Counted from the stretch's first letter, positions 44,677-54,631 are shown. The stretch is DNA of 64,000 bases from Fimbriimonadaceae bacterium (GCA_019638795.1 JAHBTB010000004.1:180310-244309); one strand, 5' to 3'. Notes: generated from the sequence alone by a model not told the origin. A program made the numbers and translations.

Positions 44677-45249
44677 ATGAAAAGCATCTTTGCCCTATCT
44701 CTCGTTGCTGTCGTCGCGGCGGCAAATGCCGCGGTCATCTACGACAGCACTCCTGGTGACTCTTTGACAACCCGCGATAGCGAATACATGCCGGCGCTCC
44801 ACCTCACCAACACAAATGCGGGCATCGTCCACATCAGCAAGGCGACATTCTACGGTGAGTTGACGTCGTCCAACGACAACGTCAAGTTCTTCCTCGCCGA
44901 CGGAGACGGTTCAATCCTCGATTCCGTGGTCGTCAACATGGACAGCATCGGCGTTGGACTTTACGGCACAAACGTCAACTGGGATCTGGCGGCGGGCCAG
45001 AGCTACTATATCGGGGCGACGACTCAGAGTGGTTCGGCCAACTTTGGTTACGACGCGAACTTTGACACCCAAAACGGACTGCAAAGCCTGGCCAACGGCA
45101 ACTTCAATGGATATGCCGACCCAGTGTTTGCTGGTGACTTTGGCGGCCGAATGGCCTGGCAGCTTGAGTCCGTGCCGGAACCGGCCTCGATGTCCGTCCT
45201 TGCTCTCGCTGGCCTTGGCCTCCTGAAGCGCAACCGCAAGGGCAACTGA
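44677..45249 (+). CDS. PEP-CTERM-like secreted protein, copy 1
   Basis: A 190-residue protein: Sec signal peptide (KSIFALSLVAVVAAANA), a beta-rich central domain (IYDSTPGD at its start; VNWDLAAGQSYYIGATTQSG in the middle) and a C-terminal sorting signal, VPEPASMSVLALAGLGLL followed by KRNRK. PEP-CTERM signals direct proteins to the envelope through exosortase. No exosortase is in the window. The ATG at 44677 matches the other copies; an in-frame ATG at 44671 is too close to the SD. Confidence 0.82.
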   Translation: MKSIFALSLVAVVAAANAAVIYDSTPGDSLTTRDSEYMPALHLTNTNAGIVHISKATFYGELTSSNDNVKFFLADGDGSILDSVVVNMDSIGVGLYGTNVNWDLAAGQSYYIGATTQSGSANFGYDANFDTQNGLQSLANGNFNGYADPVFAGDFGGRMAWQLESVPEPASMSVLALAGLGLLKRNRKGN

Positions 45250-45261
45250 CCCATGCTACAT

Positions 45262-45284
45262 GGGCCCGGCCGCTCGCCGGGCCC
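45262..45284 (+). terminator. Hairpin terminator, PEP-CTERM copy 1
   Basis: GGGCCCGGC / GCCGGGCCC, 9-bp stem, 5-nt loop, 12 nt after the stop; no T-tract. Confidence 0.6.
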
Positions 45285-45425
45285 CCAAGAACTGTCACAG
45301 AATCATCGGACCGCCGAGATTGTGCCAATTGGTCCGGTGTTCTGATTTACGTCACTAGCATCTTGGCTTGGTTCTTTCCTGATTGTGCTCATTGATTCGA
45401 CAGTTGTAGTAATAATGATGTCTGA

Positions 45426-45439
45426 TCAGCTTTTGCTGA
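45426..45439 (+). promoter_or_regulatory. 5' UTR hairpin overlapping SD, copy 2
   Basis: TCAGC-TTTT-GCTGA stem-loop directly followed by AGGTG; the ATG is at 45450. The loop base change relative to copy 1 leaves the stem intact. Confidence 0.5.
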
Positions 45440-45449
45440 AGGTGATGAA

Positions 45450-46022
45450 ATGAAAAGCATTCTTGCCGTATCACTCCTTGCTGTCGTCGCGGCAGCTCAT
45501 GCCGCTGTCATCTATGACAGCACTCCTGGCGACTCTATGACAACCCGCCACGACTCAGAAATGCCGGCGCTCCACCTCACCAACACCAATGCGGACACTG
45601 TCCACATCACCAAAGTGACCTTCTATGGTGAATTGACGTCGACCAAGGACAAAGTCAAGTTCTTCCTCGCCGACGGAGCCGGTGCAATCCTCGACACCGT
45701 GGTCCGAAATATGAGCAGCATCGGTGTTGGGCTCTACGGCACCGATGTCAATTGGGACCTGGCGGCAGGCCAAAGCTACTACATCGGCGCGACGACCCAG
45801 AGTGGTGCGGCCAACTTCGGTTTCGACACCACCTTTGACACCCAAAACGGACTGCAGACCTTGGCCAACGGCAACTTCAATGGATTTGGCATCCCAGATT
45901 ACGCTGGTGACGCTGGCGCCCGGATGGCCTGGCAGCTTGAGTCCGTGCCGGAACCGGCCTCGATGTCCGCCCTTGCTCTCGCTGGCCTTGGCCTCCTGAA
46001 GCGCAACCGCAAGGGCAACTGA
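45450..46022 (+). CDS. PEP-CTERM-like secreted protein, copy 2
   Basis: A 190-residue paralogue of the proteins on both sides, with signal KSILAVSLLAVVAAAHA, a diverged central domain (TTRHDSEMPALHLTNTNADT; IGVGLYGTDVNWDLAAGQ) and the same C-terminal VPEPASM...KRNRK signal. Only one in-frame ATG fits the SD here, which fixes the start for the whole family. The 200-nt gaps on both sides hold only hairpins and remnants of flanking genes. Confidence 0.82.
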   Translation: MKSILAVSLLAVVAAAHAAVIYDSTPGDSMTTRHDSEMPALHLTNTNADTVHITKVTFYGELTSTKDKVKFFLADGAGAILDTVVRNMSSIGVGLYGTDVNWDLAAGQSYYIGATTQSGAANFGFDTTFDTQNGLQTLANGNFNGFGIPDYAGDAGARMAWQLESVPEPASMSALALAGLGLLKRNRKGN

Positions 46023-46034
46023 CCCATGCTACAA

Positions 46035-46057
46035 GGGCCCGGCCACTCGCCGGGCCC
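46035..46057 (+). terminator. Hairpin terminator, PEP-CTERM copy 2
   Basis: Same GGGCCCGGC / GCCGGGCCC stem with loop CACTC. Confidence 0.6.
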
Positions 46058-46195
46058 CCAAGAACTGCCACAGAATTATCGGACCGCCAACTCGGTCTCG
46101 CCGGCCGGTGCACCGACTTACTGCACTAGCATCTTGACTTGGATTTCGCAAACATGGGCTGATTGCTTCGATAATTGCATCAACAATGGTCTCTG

Positions 46196-46212
46196 TTCAG
46201 CTTATGGCTGAA
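46196..46212 (+). promoter_or_regulatory. 5' UTR hairpin overlapping SD, copy 3
   Basis: TTCAGC-TTATG-GCTGAA stem-loop; the loop is one base longer than in copy 1 while the stem is unchanged. The SD AAGGTG overlaps the stem end; the ATG is at 46223. Confidence 0.5.
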
Positions 46213-46222
46213 GGTGATGAAA

Positions 46223-46795
46223 ATGAAAAGCATCCTCGCCCTATCACTCCTTACTGTCGTCGCGGCAGCAAATGCCGCTGTCATCTATGACAGCACTCCT
46301 GGCAGCTACTTGACAAACCGCAGCGGCGGATACATGCCGGCCCTCCACCTCGCCAACACAAATGCGGGCAACGTCCACATCAGCAAGGCGACATTCTACG
46401 GCGAGTTGACGTCGTCCAACGACGACGTCAAGTTCTTCCTCGCCGACGGAGCCGGTTCAATCCTCGACTCCGTGGTCGTCAACATGAACAGCATCGGCGT
46501 TGGGCTCTACGGTACCAACGTCAATTGGAATCTCGCGGCGGGCCAGAACTACTACATCGGGGCGACGACCCAGAGTGGTTCGGCCAACTTCGGTTACGAC
46601 ACCACCTTTGACATCCAAGGCGGACTGCAGACCTTGGTCAACGGCAACTTCAATGGATTTGCCAACCCAGTGCTCGCTGACAACGCTGGTGCCCGGATGG
46701 CCTGGCAGCTTGAATCCGTGCCGGAACCGGCCTCGATGTCCATCCTTGCTCTCGCTGGCCTTGGCCTGCTGAAGCGCAACCGCAAGGTTAACTGA
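46223..46795 (+). CDS. PEP-CTERM-like secreted protein, copy 3
   Basis: A 190-residue paralogue with signal KSILALSLLTVVAAANA, central domain SNDDVKFFLADGAGSILDS, and C-terminus VPEPASMSILALAGLGLL then KRNRKVN. It is closest to copy 1 in the central region (SNDxVKFFLADG, NSIGVGLYGTNVNW). It converges on the ABC ATPase gene, 56 nt away. Confidence 0.82.
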   Translation: MKSILALSLLTVVAAANAAVIYDSTPGSYLTNRSGGYMPALHLANTNAGNVHISKATFYGELTSSNDDVKFFLADGAGSILDSVVVNMNSIGVGLYGTNVNWNLAAGQNYYIGATTQSGSANFGYDTTFDIQGGLQTLVNGNFNGFANPVLADNAGARMAWQLESVPEPASMSILALAGLGLLKRNRKVN

Positions 46796-46807
46796 CCCAT
46801 GCTACAA

Positions 46808-46833
46808 GGGCCCGGCCACTCAGGGCCGGGCCC
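46808..46833. terminator. Hairpin between PEP-CTERM copy 3 and ABC ATPase gene
   Basis: GGGCCCGGCC / GGCCGGGCCC, 10-bp stem, 6-nt loop; one pair longer than in the other copies. It lies between convergent genes and may serve both. Confidence 0.62.
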
Positions 46834-46851
46834 CCATGAACTGTCACAGAA

Positions 46852-47985
<1,134 letters not shown>

Positions 47986-48110
47986 CTCTGGTGCTCCTGA
48001 CGACCGCTGAGCCGCGGTGGTCGGATTATAGCCCGGTCGAGGCGGCGCTTGCCAAACTCCAGTTGACGCTTCCTCTTGACGGCACAGAGTCCCACTGCCG
48101 CCGATCCTGC

Positions 48111-48116
48111 CATAAT
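48111..48116 (+). promoter_or_regulatory. -10 box of MutL-like gene
   Basis: CATAAT preceded by TGC (extended -10) ends 10 nt before the ATG at 48127. Confidence 0.45.
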
Positions 48117-48126
48117 CGACGGCACC

Positions 48127-49971
48127 ATGTCGGAAGACATCAAGCGTATCGTCGCCACTGACTGCGGCTCGACAACTACCAAAGCCATCTTGATCGAGCG
48201 CAACAAGGACGGCGATTACCGCCTGGTCGCCCGTGGTGAAGCGCCCACCACCGTCGAGCGACCGTTCGAAGATGTCACCGTCGGCGTCCTCAACTCGATG
48301 GCCGAACTCGAAGAGATCACCGAGGCCGAGGTGCCCGAGGGCTTTGAGAAGGGTCGTCGGTCACTCGTCAAGGACGGTCATGTCTGGCGGCTGACCAAGG
48401 AAGGCTGTCGGACAGAGGAGCGCAAAAACCCGCTTGAGGCCAGCGACCTTTACGTCAGCACCAGCTCGGCCGGCGGCGGCCTCCAGATGATGGTCGCCGG
48501 GGTCGTCAAGGAGATGTCCGCGGAAAGCGCCGAACGGGCCGCCCTCGGTGCCGGGGCGATCCTCATGGACACCCTCGCCGTCAATGACGGCCGCAAGGAC
48601 TTCCAACGGGTCGAGAGGCTGCGCCAGCTCCGGCCCGACATCATCCTCATGTCCGGCGGTACCGACGGCGGCACCAAGTCGCACTTGGTCGACATGGCGG
48701 AGGTGATCCGGCGCGCCGACCCCCGACCGCGGTTCGGGGACATGAAGTTGCCGATCATCTTTGCCGGAAACACCCAAGCCCGCGAGGAAGTCCGCGAGGT
48801 CTTGGGCGAGCACATCGCCCTCAAGGTCGTCGACAACATCCGGCCGACCATGGACAGCGAAAACCTTGGCCCGGCCCGCGACGAGATCCACGAGCTCTTC
48901 CTGGAGCACGTCATGCAGCAGGCCCCGGGCTACTCCAAGCTGCTCGACTGGGCCAGCGAAGAGGTCATGGCGACGCCGAACGCGGTCGGCAAGCTCATGC
49001 TCAGCTATGCCCAACAGGAGGGCATCAACATCCTCGGCGTCGACATTGGTGGCGCGACCACCGACGTGTTCAGCGTCTTCCAAGAGACTTACAACCGCAC
49101 CGTTTCGGCCAACTTAGGCATGAGCTACTCGATCTGCAACGTGCTCAAAGAGGCGGGGACGGAGAACATCGCCCGCTGGTTGCCGTTTGAGATCGACCCC
49201 TACGAGACGCGCAACCGCCTGCGGAACAAGATGATCCGCCCGACGACCATCCCCCAGACCTACGAAGACCTGTTGATCGAGCACGCCGTTTCGCGAGAGG
49301 CCCTGCGCCTTGCCTTCTTGCACCACAAGTCGCTGGCCCGGTCGCTCAAGGGCGTCCAACAACAGCGCGACATGGGGCAGATCTTTGAGCAAAAGACCAC
49401 CGGCGAGACGCTCATCAAGATGATGGACCTCGACATGGTCATCGGCTCTGGGGGCGTCCTTTCCCATGCCCCGAGACGGGCCCAATCGGCCCTCATGATG
49501 CTCGACGCCTACGAACCTGAGGGCATCACGATGCTCACGGTGGACTCGATCTTCATGATGCCGCACCTGGGTGTGCTCAGCGAGCACTTCTTCGAGGCGG
49601 CGCGACAGGTGTTCGAGTACGACTGTATCGTGAAGTGCGGCCACTGCGTCGCCCCCGTCGGCGCAGGAAAGCCGGGTGAGACGATGGTGACGGTCACCGG
49701 CTCCGGAGTGAACGAGACCGTCACGGTCGGGCAGCTCAAGGTCATTCCGCTTGGTCGAGGTGAGTTCCTCGACGCGACGGTCACCCCGGCGGCGAACTTT
49801 GACGTCGGCGCCGGTAAGGGCAAATCTGTGTCCGTCAAGCTGGAGGGCGGCACAGTGGGTGTCATGATCGACGGCCGGGGACGTCCGTTCAAGTTGCCCG
49901 AGGACAACGCCACGAGGATCGCCAAGTTACGAGAATGGCTTGGCGCAATGGGCTTGCCGTTGCCGTCCTAG
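48127..49971 (+). CDS. Glutamate mutase MutL/GlmL-like protein
   Basis: A 614-residue member of the MutL family (glutamate mutase accessory type, unrelated to mismatch-repair MutL). ASKHA ATPase-like motifs: VATDCGSTTTKAILIER at the N-terminus, STSSAGGGLQMMVAGV, ILMSGGTDGGTKSH and GVDIGGATTDVFSVF. A variant KCGHCVAPVG occurs near the C-terminus. In clostridia the family is encoded beside coenzyme-B12-dependent carbon-skeleton or amino mutases; none is in this window, so the partner is unknown. Start at ATG 48127 by -10 spacing; the frame is open from 48076. Confidence 0.85.
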   Translation: MSEDIKRIVATDCGSTTTKAILIERNKDGDYRLVARGEAPTTVERPFEDVTVGVLNSMAELEEITEAEVPEGFEKGRRSLVKDGHVWRLTKEGCRTEERKNPLEASDLYVSTSSAGGGLQMMVAGVVKEMSAESAERAALGAGAILMDTLAVNDGRKDFQRVERLRQLRPDIILMSGGTDGGTKSHLVDMAEVIRRADPRPRFGDMKLPIIFAGNTQAREEVREVLGEHIALKVVDNIRPTMDSENLGPARDEIHELFLEHVMQQAPGYSKLLDWASEEVMATPNAVGKLMLSYAQQEGINILGVDIGGATTDVFSVFQETYNRTVSANLGMSYSICNVLKEAGTENIARWLPFEIDPYETRNRLRNKMIRPTTIPQTYEDLLIEHAVSREALRLAFLHHKSLARSLKGVQQQRDMGQIFEQKTTGETLIKMMDLDMVIGSGGVLSHAPRRAQSALMMLDAYEPEGITMLTVDSIFMMPHLGVLSEHFFEAARQVFEYDCIVKCGHCVAPVGAGKPGETMVTVTGSGVNETVTVGQLKVIPLGRGEFLDATVTPAANFDVGAGKGKSVSVKLEGGTVGVMIDGRGRPFKLPEDNATRIAKLREWLGAMGLPLPS

Positions 49972-50019
49972 GGTGCTCCCAGTCCCGCCTGCAGCGCGGG
50001 CAGCCGGTAGCATGACACC

Positions 50020-50379
50020 ATGACTTGGACGCGGTGGAGCATGGTGGCGTACGCAGTCGCGATGATCGCCCTTGGGCTGGTCGGTTCCCTCAAGGCCAAC
50101 GAGATCATGAGCCTTGTCGGTGGCGGCGGCGCCGGGCTGGTCGTCCTGGCCTGCATGTTTTGGTCATTAAAGAAGCCTCGGCCCGCCTATATCGTCGCCC
50201 TTCTCGTCGGGCTTGCCGTCGGCGGTCAGTTCGTGATGAAGTTCAGTAAGTCCGGACTGGTCTACCCGCACCTTGTGATCGCCCTCCTCAACGCCGCGCT
50301 GGTCGTCTGTCTCCTCGGGGGGCACCTGATGGCGATGGCGGCTAAGAAGCGAGAACCATCTAAAACTCAAGCGTCTTGA
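50020..50379 (+). CDS. TMEM14-family small membrane protein
   Basis: A 119-residue protein with four TM segments (AYAVAMIALGLVGSLKA; GGGAGLVVLACMFWSL; IVALLVGLAVGGQFVM; LVIALLNAALVVCLLGG), matching the TMEM14/UPF0136 fold. Function in bacteria is unknown. The ATG follows TAGCAT by 6 nt. It overlaps the convergent kinase gene by 20 nt. Confidence 0.75.
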   Translation: MTWTRWSMVAYAVAMIALGLVGSLKANEIMSLVGGGGAGLVVLACMFWSLKKPRPAYIVALLVGLAVGGQFVMKFSKSGLVYPHLVIALLNAALVVCLLGGHLMAMAAKKREPSKTQAS

Positions 50380-51250
50380 TCCAACTCATCAGTTGGATCT
50401 GCCGCATGTGGTACTCCAGTTTCTCGTCAAACCGGTCCATGCCCTGAAAATCCCACAAGGCATCCCAAAGGCGACTTTGAACCATGGACATTGACAAGAG
50501 ACGACGTGATGGCATCGGACCGCGTTCCCTGACGTAGCCTTCCAAGAAGGCATGTGCGACTTGGCCGTCAAACGTTCGGTTTTCGGCGTCCCCGGCAAAC
50601 TCCCAGACGGCTCGCCCAAGCTCCCAGACCAATGGGCCGACCGTCGCCTCGTCCCAATCAATAACACCTGCTATCTGACCATCGAAGAGGATGACGTTGG
50701 ACGGGTAGTAGTCTCCATGGATGAATCCAGTAGGTTGGCCTTCGAGTTCGTCCAGCCACGATTCCAATGCGCGACGCAGGGGCTCTAGTTCGATCCCACG
50801 ACTCTGCAGACTCGCAACATAAGGGGTTAAGACGGCAAACTCGTCCTTGAGTGCCTTAGTCGGCAAACTGACGGCGCATCGGTGCAGGCAACCCAGCCAG
50901 GCCCCCGCTGCCTCGGCGTTCACCTTTCCTCTTTCACCCTTCCACCCATGGACGTATGGCAAGACTGCGACAAGACGCCCTCCTAAGTCCGTGACCGTCC
51001 TCCCAAGAGTGTTGGGTATGGGAGGAAACACACCACTGACTTGACGGCTCGCCAGGCTCATCAACTGGTGACTACCTTCGAGAGCTACCTCGTCCGCCGC
51101 GGGTGGAGCCCATCGGACGACGTAGTCCTTTCCATCGGCCTGAACCCTCCAGACGTCGTTCCATTCCCCGCCGCGGAGTACGCAAACGAACCGGCAGCAC
51201 TTCCAGCCGTATGCTTTGGTGAGTGAGGACAAGAGTGCGTCTTGCGTCAA
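50360..51250 (-). CDS. Aminoglycoside-phosphotransferase-family kinase
   Basis: A 296-residue small-molecule kinase of the APH/choline-kinase fold. The Brenner motif is FIHGDYYPSNVIL (catalytic Asp and Asn) and the metal-binding Asp is in AGVIDWDEATVGP. An N-terminal lobe (GGEWNDVWRVQADGKDYVVRW) has the ATP-binding Lys region replaced by Arg. Such proteins act on many substrates (choline, homoserine, fructosamine); antibiotic resistance should not be assumed. TTG start overlapping the ygfZ stop (TTGA). Confidence 0.8.
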   Translation of the reverse strand: MTQDALLSSLTKAYGWKCCRFVCVLRGGEWNDVWRVQADGKDYVVRWAPPAADEVALEGSHQLMSLASRQVSGVFPPIPNTLGRTVTDLGGRLVAVLPYVHGWKGERGKVNAEAAGAWLGCLHRCAVSLPTKALKDEFAVLTPYVASLQSRGIELEPLRRALESWLDELEGQPTGFIHGDYYPSNVILFDGQIAGVIDWDEATVGPLVWELGRAVWEFAGDAENRTFDGQVAHAFLEGYVRERGPMPSRRLLSMSMVQSRLWDALWDFQGMDRFDEKLEYHMRQIQLMSWIKTLEF

Positions 51251-51990
51251 GGTACGGTTGAAGATACTTCCCCGATCTGCACCTGGGTGCCAGATTGCAG
51301 CAACCGGTTCGGCAACATCGTGGCCGCCAACCAGCCGTCCGCCCCGCTCTCGGACGCGCGGGTGACCTTGCCGACTCTCTCGCCGCCGTGTGTGACGATG
51401 TCGCCCGCCGCCACCTCACCGCCGACTCGCAAGACCACCCACGTCCGGTTCGTGTGGCCCCGGCTATGGACGCGCATGAGCACCTCCTGGCCCGTGTAGC
51501 ACCCCTTGTTGTAACTGACCGTCCGGCCGACGAACGACGGCCCAAGCTCTGGAAGCAGGGTCTTGTCGTCATAATCGACCCCGGCCAGCGGTGTCGCGTC
51601 GCGAAGTGTGGCCAGGTGATAGTCCCCCAGACTGCCTTCGGGCAGGGCCAGCACCTCCGGACCGCCGGGCAGGCGTAGACCGAGCCCTAGGGCCTTCCAC
51701 ACACCGACCTGGACCACCTCGGCCCGGACGTCCTCCAGAATGACAAACTGGCCCACCCTTTCCTCCACGATTGCCGGCCGGTCGGTGACGAGGAGGACGG
51801 CGTCCGGCGTGGCGAACACCTCGGCATAGGCTTGGATCTGCCCGGTCGGCTTCACAAAGCACGCTTCCAGCGCGTCACCCGCCTCCATCTTGGACAGGTC
51901 TTGGGTGACTTGGCCCTGAAGCCAAGCGGTCCGGTCGCCGCCGGTCAGACGCACGACAGCATGGTCTTCGAGCCAGACGCGGGCGGTCAC
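51247..51990 (-). CDS. ygfZ: Folate-binding protein YgfZ
   Basis: A 247-residue YgfZ/GcvT-like protein that helps maintain Fe-S enzymes with tetrahydrofolate. The family motif KGCYTGQEVLMRV is present, and ACFVKPTGQIQAYAEVF and GEVAAGDIVTHGGERVGKVT match the GcvT-like core. The GTG start at 51990 leaves 36 nt to the divergent DUF2993 gene; the frame is open further upstream but would overlap that gene. First gene of a two-gene operon with the APH-type kinase. Confidence 0.87.
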   Translation of the reverse strand: MTARVWLEDHAVVRLTGGDRTAWLQGQVTQDLSKMEAGDALEACFVKPTGQIQAYAEVFATPDAVLLVTDRPAIVEERVGQFVILEDVRAEVVQVGVWKALGLGLRLPGGPEVLALPEGSLGDYHLATLRDATPLAGVDYDDKTLLPELGPSFVGRTVSYNKGCYTGQEVLMRVHSRGHTNRTWVVLRVGGEVAAGDIVTHGGERVGKVTRASESGADGWLAATMLPNRLLQSGTQVQIGEVSSTVP

Positions 51991-52014
51991 TTCCCTTCTG
52001 ACGCCACAAGGCTG

Positions 52015-52020
52015 TATGGT
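52015..52020 (+). promoter_or_regulatory. -10 box of DUF2993 gene
   Basis: TATGGT ends 6 nt before the ATG at 52027. Confidence 0.35.
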
Positions 52021-52026
52021 TGTCGC

Positions 52027-52854
52027 ATGGCCGGCCCCCTTGTCCTGGGAATCTTGTTCGTCACCGGCACACTGTTTGGCGACCAGCAAATCCACCGGTT
52101 CCAGAGGCTTGCGGCATTGGACGTTGCCTCCAGGCTTGAGGGCCAGGACAAGGCGGTGAAGGTCGAGGTCGGTCTCAACGGACTCGCCGGCATATGGGGC
52201 GACTTAGAGTTCGCCGAAATCACCGCCTCAGACTTCGTCATCCAAGGACTCCCGCTCTTCACCGAGCCAGACCGGTCGAAGAGTGGCCGGATCGGAACCC
52301 TAGGCCTCCGCCTCAGCGACTTCACCCTCCGCAAGCTCCACGTGCACAGACTGGACGCTGACATCCCCGACTGCCGCTACGACTTTGGGCTCGCCCGGGA
52401 CAAGCACCGACTCCGCTTGAGCAGGTCGGGGACAGGAACCGGCTCGGTCACGATCAAGGAGGCAGACCTCGCACGGTTCATCATGGCCAAGTTCCCCGAG
52501 ATCACCGACTGCACGGTCCGGGCCGACAAGGGCGTGGTCTGGGTGGAGGGCCACGGTCGCTTCCTCCTCGTGACGACCGACTTCACCTGCATCGCCAAGC
52601 TGGGTGTCGTAGACGGGACCAAGATCGTGCTCCAGGACGCCAAGGTCTATTTCGACTGGAACCGGGTGGACGGACCCGCCCGCGACGCCGTCCTCAAACT
52701 CCTGACGCCGGTGGTCGACCTTGACCGAGACCTCGGACTCTTTGACGCCGTGACCGTCGACAAAGTGGACTGCCGGGACGGGAAGCTGGTCGCCTCAGGA
52801 AGGACCAAGATCCCCCAGCGCCCTACTCCGCCGGTTTCAATTCCACGGTCATGA
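52027..52854 (+). CDS. DUF2993 (LmeA-like) exported protein
   Basis: A 275-residue protein with a hydrophobic N-terminal signal (PLVLGILFVTGTLFG) and a DUF2993 beta-rich domain (VEVGLNGLAGIWGDLEFAEITASDFVIQGLP; SVTIKEADLARFIMAKFPEI). In actinobacteria LmeA is a periplasmic lipid-binding/mannosyltransferase-related protein; here the function is unknown. The 3' end overlaps the convergent transglutaminase gene by 32 nt. Confidence 0.72.
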   Translation: MAGPLVLGILFVTGTLFGDQQIHRFQRLAALDVASRLEGQDKAVKVEVGLNGLAGIWGDLEFAEITASDFVIQGLPLFTEPDRSKSGRIGTLGLRLSDFTLRKLHVHRLDADIPDCRYDFGLARDKHRLRLSRSGTGTGSVTIKEADLARFIMAKFPEITDCTVRADKGVVWVEGHGRFLLVTTDFTCIAKLGVVDGTKIVLQDAKVYFDWNRVDGPARDAVLKLLTPVVDLDRDLGLFDAVTVDKVDCRDGKLVASGRTKIPQRPTPPVSIPRS

Positions 52855-53845
52855 CGTGGCGGTACGTCGCATGCTCCCAAGTCCCGCCGAGAGCCGGCAG
52901 ATAGATTCCCTGCAAGTGCGTCTGCAGTTGAGGGCCCCAATGCCGGGTCGGAACCTGGAGCCAACCGTGGACGTGATAGGCGAGAAAGTCTGTCCTTGTC
53001 GACCCGAAACCGATGTCCAGGTCACGTTCGGGCTTCCAGCCTCCCGGGCGGACGGCGATCGATGTGTCGCATAGCACCCAACCGACCCCAGGAGCCCAGA
53101 AGTGGGCGCGGGTGTGCGGCTGGCCACCCTCAAATGTGCCCGACTTAGTAAGCCAGTGGCCAAACTGCACCCGGGCGGGGATACCGTTGGCCCGGAACAC
53201 CGCGACAGCCAAGCGCGAGTAGTTTCCACAGTGGCCGACCATGGTCTTGAGGTCGTCGGAGCAGGGCCGCCCGTCAAAGGGAGCGTCGACCTTGTATTTC
53301 ATGGATTGGCGCACGTTTCGGTAGACCCGACGACCAAAGTCGACCACCCCCTCGTCCTTGCCCCGGCGCAGTCCGTTCTTTTCGATGTACTGCTGGACAG
53401 CCGCTGACCGGAAATCGATGTCCTTGGTCTCCGCCAAGCATAGGGAACGCTCCTTCTCCGACAGCTGGGGCACGGCCTTTGGCGACGGGCCCGGTACCAG
53501 CCTCACGCGGTACATCTGCCCCTCGTACACCGCGGAGACACTCACCGGGTCCCCGTGACCGGTCTCCTCGCGGGTGAACACCGCGGCCATCACCGGGACG
53601 TGGGCGGGAGAGTCTTCGACGGCGTCGGGGCGCGCGACCAACCGGCCGTCCACGTAGAGCTCGTGCTTCGTGGTCCGCTGCTCGTCCAGATCTGGTGGAC
53701 GGGCCGCCACGGCTTCCCACGCGGTGACCGGTTCTTTCGAATCCCGCGTCACCTCGTCGACCACCCGGAACCGGGGGCCCGCCGTCGTCTCCAGGTGCCA
53801 CGGCTCGACGACTAGCGTCGCCAGGGACAAGACTGCGATGATCAA
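52823..53845 (-). CDS. Exported transglutaminase-like cysteine protein
   Basis: A 340-residue protein with a signal peptide and a transglutaminase-like (papain-fold) domain. The catalytic triad is readable: Cys in MVGHCGNYSRLAVAVFRANGIPARV, His in HTRAHFWAPGVGW, Asp in VLCDTS. The N-terminal 150 residues form a separate beta domain. Such enzymes act as amidases or cross-linkers; substrate unknown. TTG start 6 nt after TATCCT (53852-53857, minus strand). Confidence 0.83.
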   Translation of the reverse strand: MIIAVLSLATLVVEPWHLETTAGPRFRVVDEVTRDSKEPVTAWEAVAARPPDLDEQRTTKHELYVDGRLVARPDAVEDSPAHVPVMAAVFTREETGHGDPVSVSAVYEGQMYRVRLVPGPSPKAVPQLSEKERSLCLAETKDIDFRSAAVQQYIEKNGLRRGKDEGVVDFGRRVYRNVRQSMKYKVDAPFDGRPCSDDLKTMVGHCGNYSRLAVAVFRANGIPARVQFGHWLTKSGTFEGGQPHTRAHFWAPGVGWVLCDTSIAVRPGGWKPERDLDIGFGSTRTDFLAYHVHGWLQVPTRHWGPQLQTHLQGIYLPALGGTWEHATYRHVMTVELKPAE

Positions 53846-53869
53846 GGCACCAGGATACCGGCGGTGCCG

Positions 53870-54568
53870 TCAAAACTTAGTAAACCGGTGGCGGACCAGC
53901 GTCCAAAACGCCTCGACCCCGTCCGTCCAGCGGATCTTTTTCCCCTCGGCGACGTTTCGGGGATGGTAGGTGACGGGCACCTCCCTGATCTTCTCACCGA
54001 GCCGGCTCGCCTTGGCAGTGACTTCGGGACAAAACTCAAACCGGCGGCACTCTAGGTTCATTCGCTCAAGCAAGTCGCGGCGAAACGCCTTGTAACAGGT
54101 CGCTTCGTCGGTGATCTTCTGGCCGTAGAGCAACCGGGCCAGCCACGCGAGGAGGATGTTGACGACCTTGTTGGGCAGCGCCATGTCCTTGTTCATCCCC
54201 TGGGTGAAACGGCTGCCGTACACGACATTGGCGTTGCCCTCGATGATCGGGCAGACGACCAAGGGGAGTTCTTCCGGCAGGTACTCCAAATCGGCGTCCT
54301 GGATCACGACGACCGCGCCGGTGGCGTGCTTGAGTCCGGCCCGGATCGCCTTGCCCTTGCCGCCCGGGTCGGGGTTGTTGACCAAGGTGATCCGGTCACG
54401 GTAGGGCTCAAGCACCTTGACCGTACGGTCGGTGCTGGCGTCGTCAATGACGACGATCTGCTTGCGGAGCGGTAAGGCGAGCAATCGCTCCACGACCGCG
54501 GCAATCGTCGCTTCTTCGTTCTTGGCCGGTACCAAGATCGAGACCTCGGGCGTGTCGGGCTCGGCCAT
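53870..54568 (-). CDS. Family 2 glycosyltransferase
   Basis: A 232-residue GT-A glycosyltransferase, DPM1-like. VSILVPAKNEEATIAAVVERLL opens the nucleotide-sugar fold, VIDDASTDRT follows, and VVIQDADLEYLPEE contains the metal-binding DAD. GSRF and VTYHPRN complete the pattern of dolichyl/polyprenyl-phosphate hexose synthases. No C-terminal TM segments are visible, so it is probably cytosolic or peripheral. It is 63 nt from the divergent dihydroorotase gene. Confidence 0.85.
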   Translation of the reverse strand: MAEPDTPEVSILVPAKNEEATIAAVVERLLALPLRKQIVVIDDASTDRTVKVLEPYRDRITLVNNPDPGGKGKAIRAGLKHATGAVVVIQDADLEYLPEELPLVVCPIIEGNANVVYGSRFTQGMNKDMALPNKVVNILLAWLARLLYGQKITDEATCYKAFRRDLLERMNLECRRFEFCPEVTAKASRLGEKIREVPVTYHPRNVAEGKKIRWTDGVEAFWTLVRHRFTKF

Positions 54569-54631
54569 GCGGTCGGCGTGCAGGATACCAGCGGCCCCCC
54601 GCCGCTCGTCGTCCGGGGTATGACAGGGCCG

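Noticed and set aside
48127..49971. DNA mismatch repair MutL
   Set aside because: Motifs are of the ASKHA-type glutamate mutase accessory family (GSTTTK, GGTDGG), not of the GHKL ATPase.
50360..51250. Antibiotic-resistance gene
   Set aside because: The APH fold covers many housekeeping kinases, and the context (ygfZ) gives no sign of resistance or mobility.
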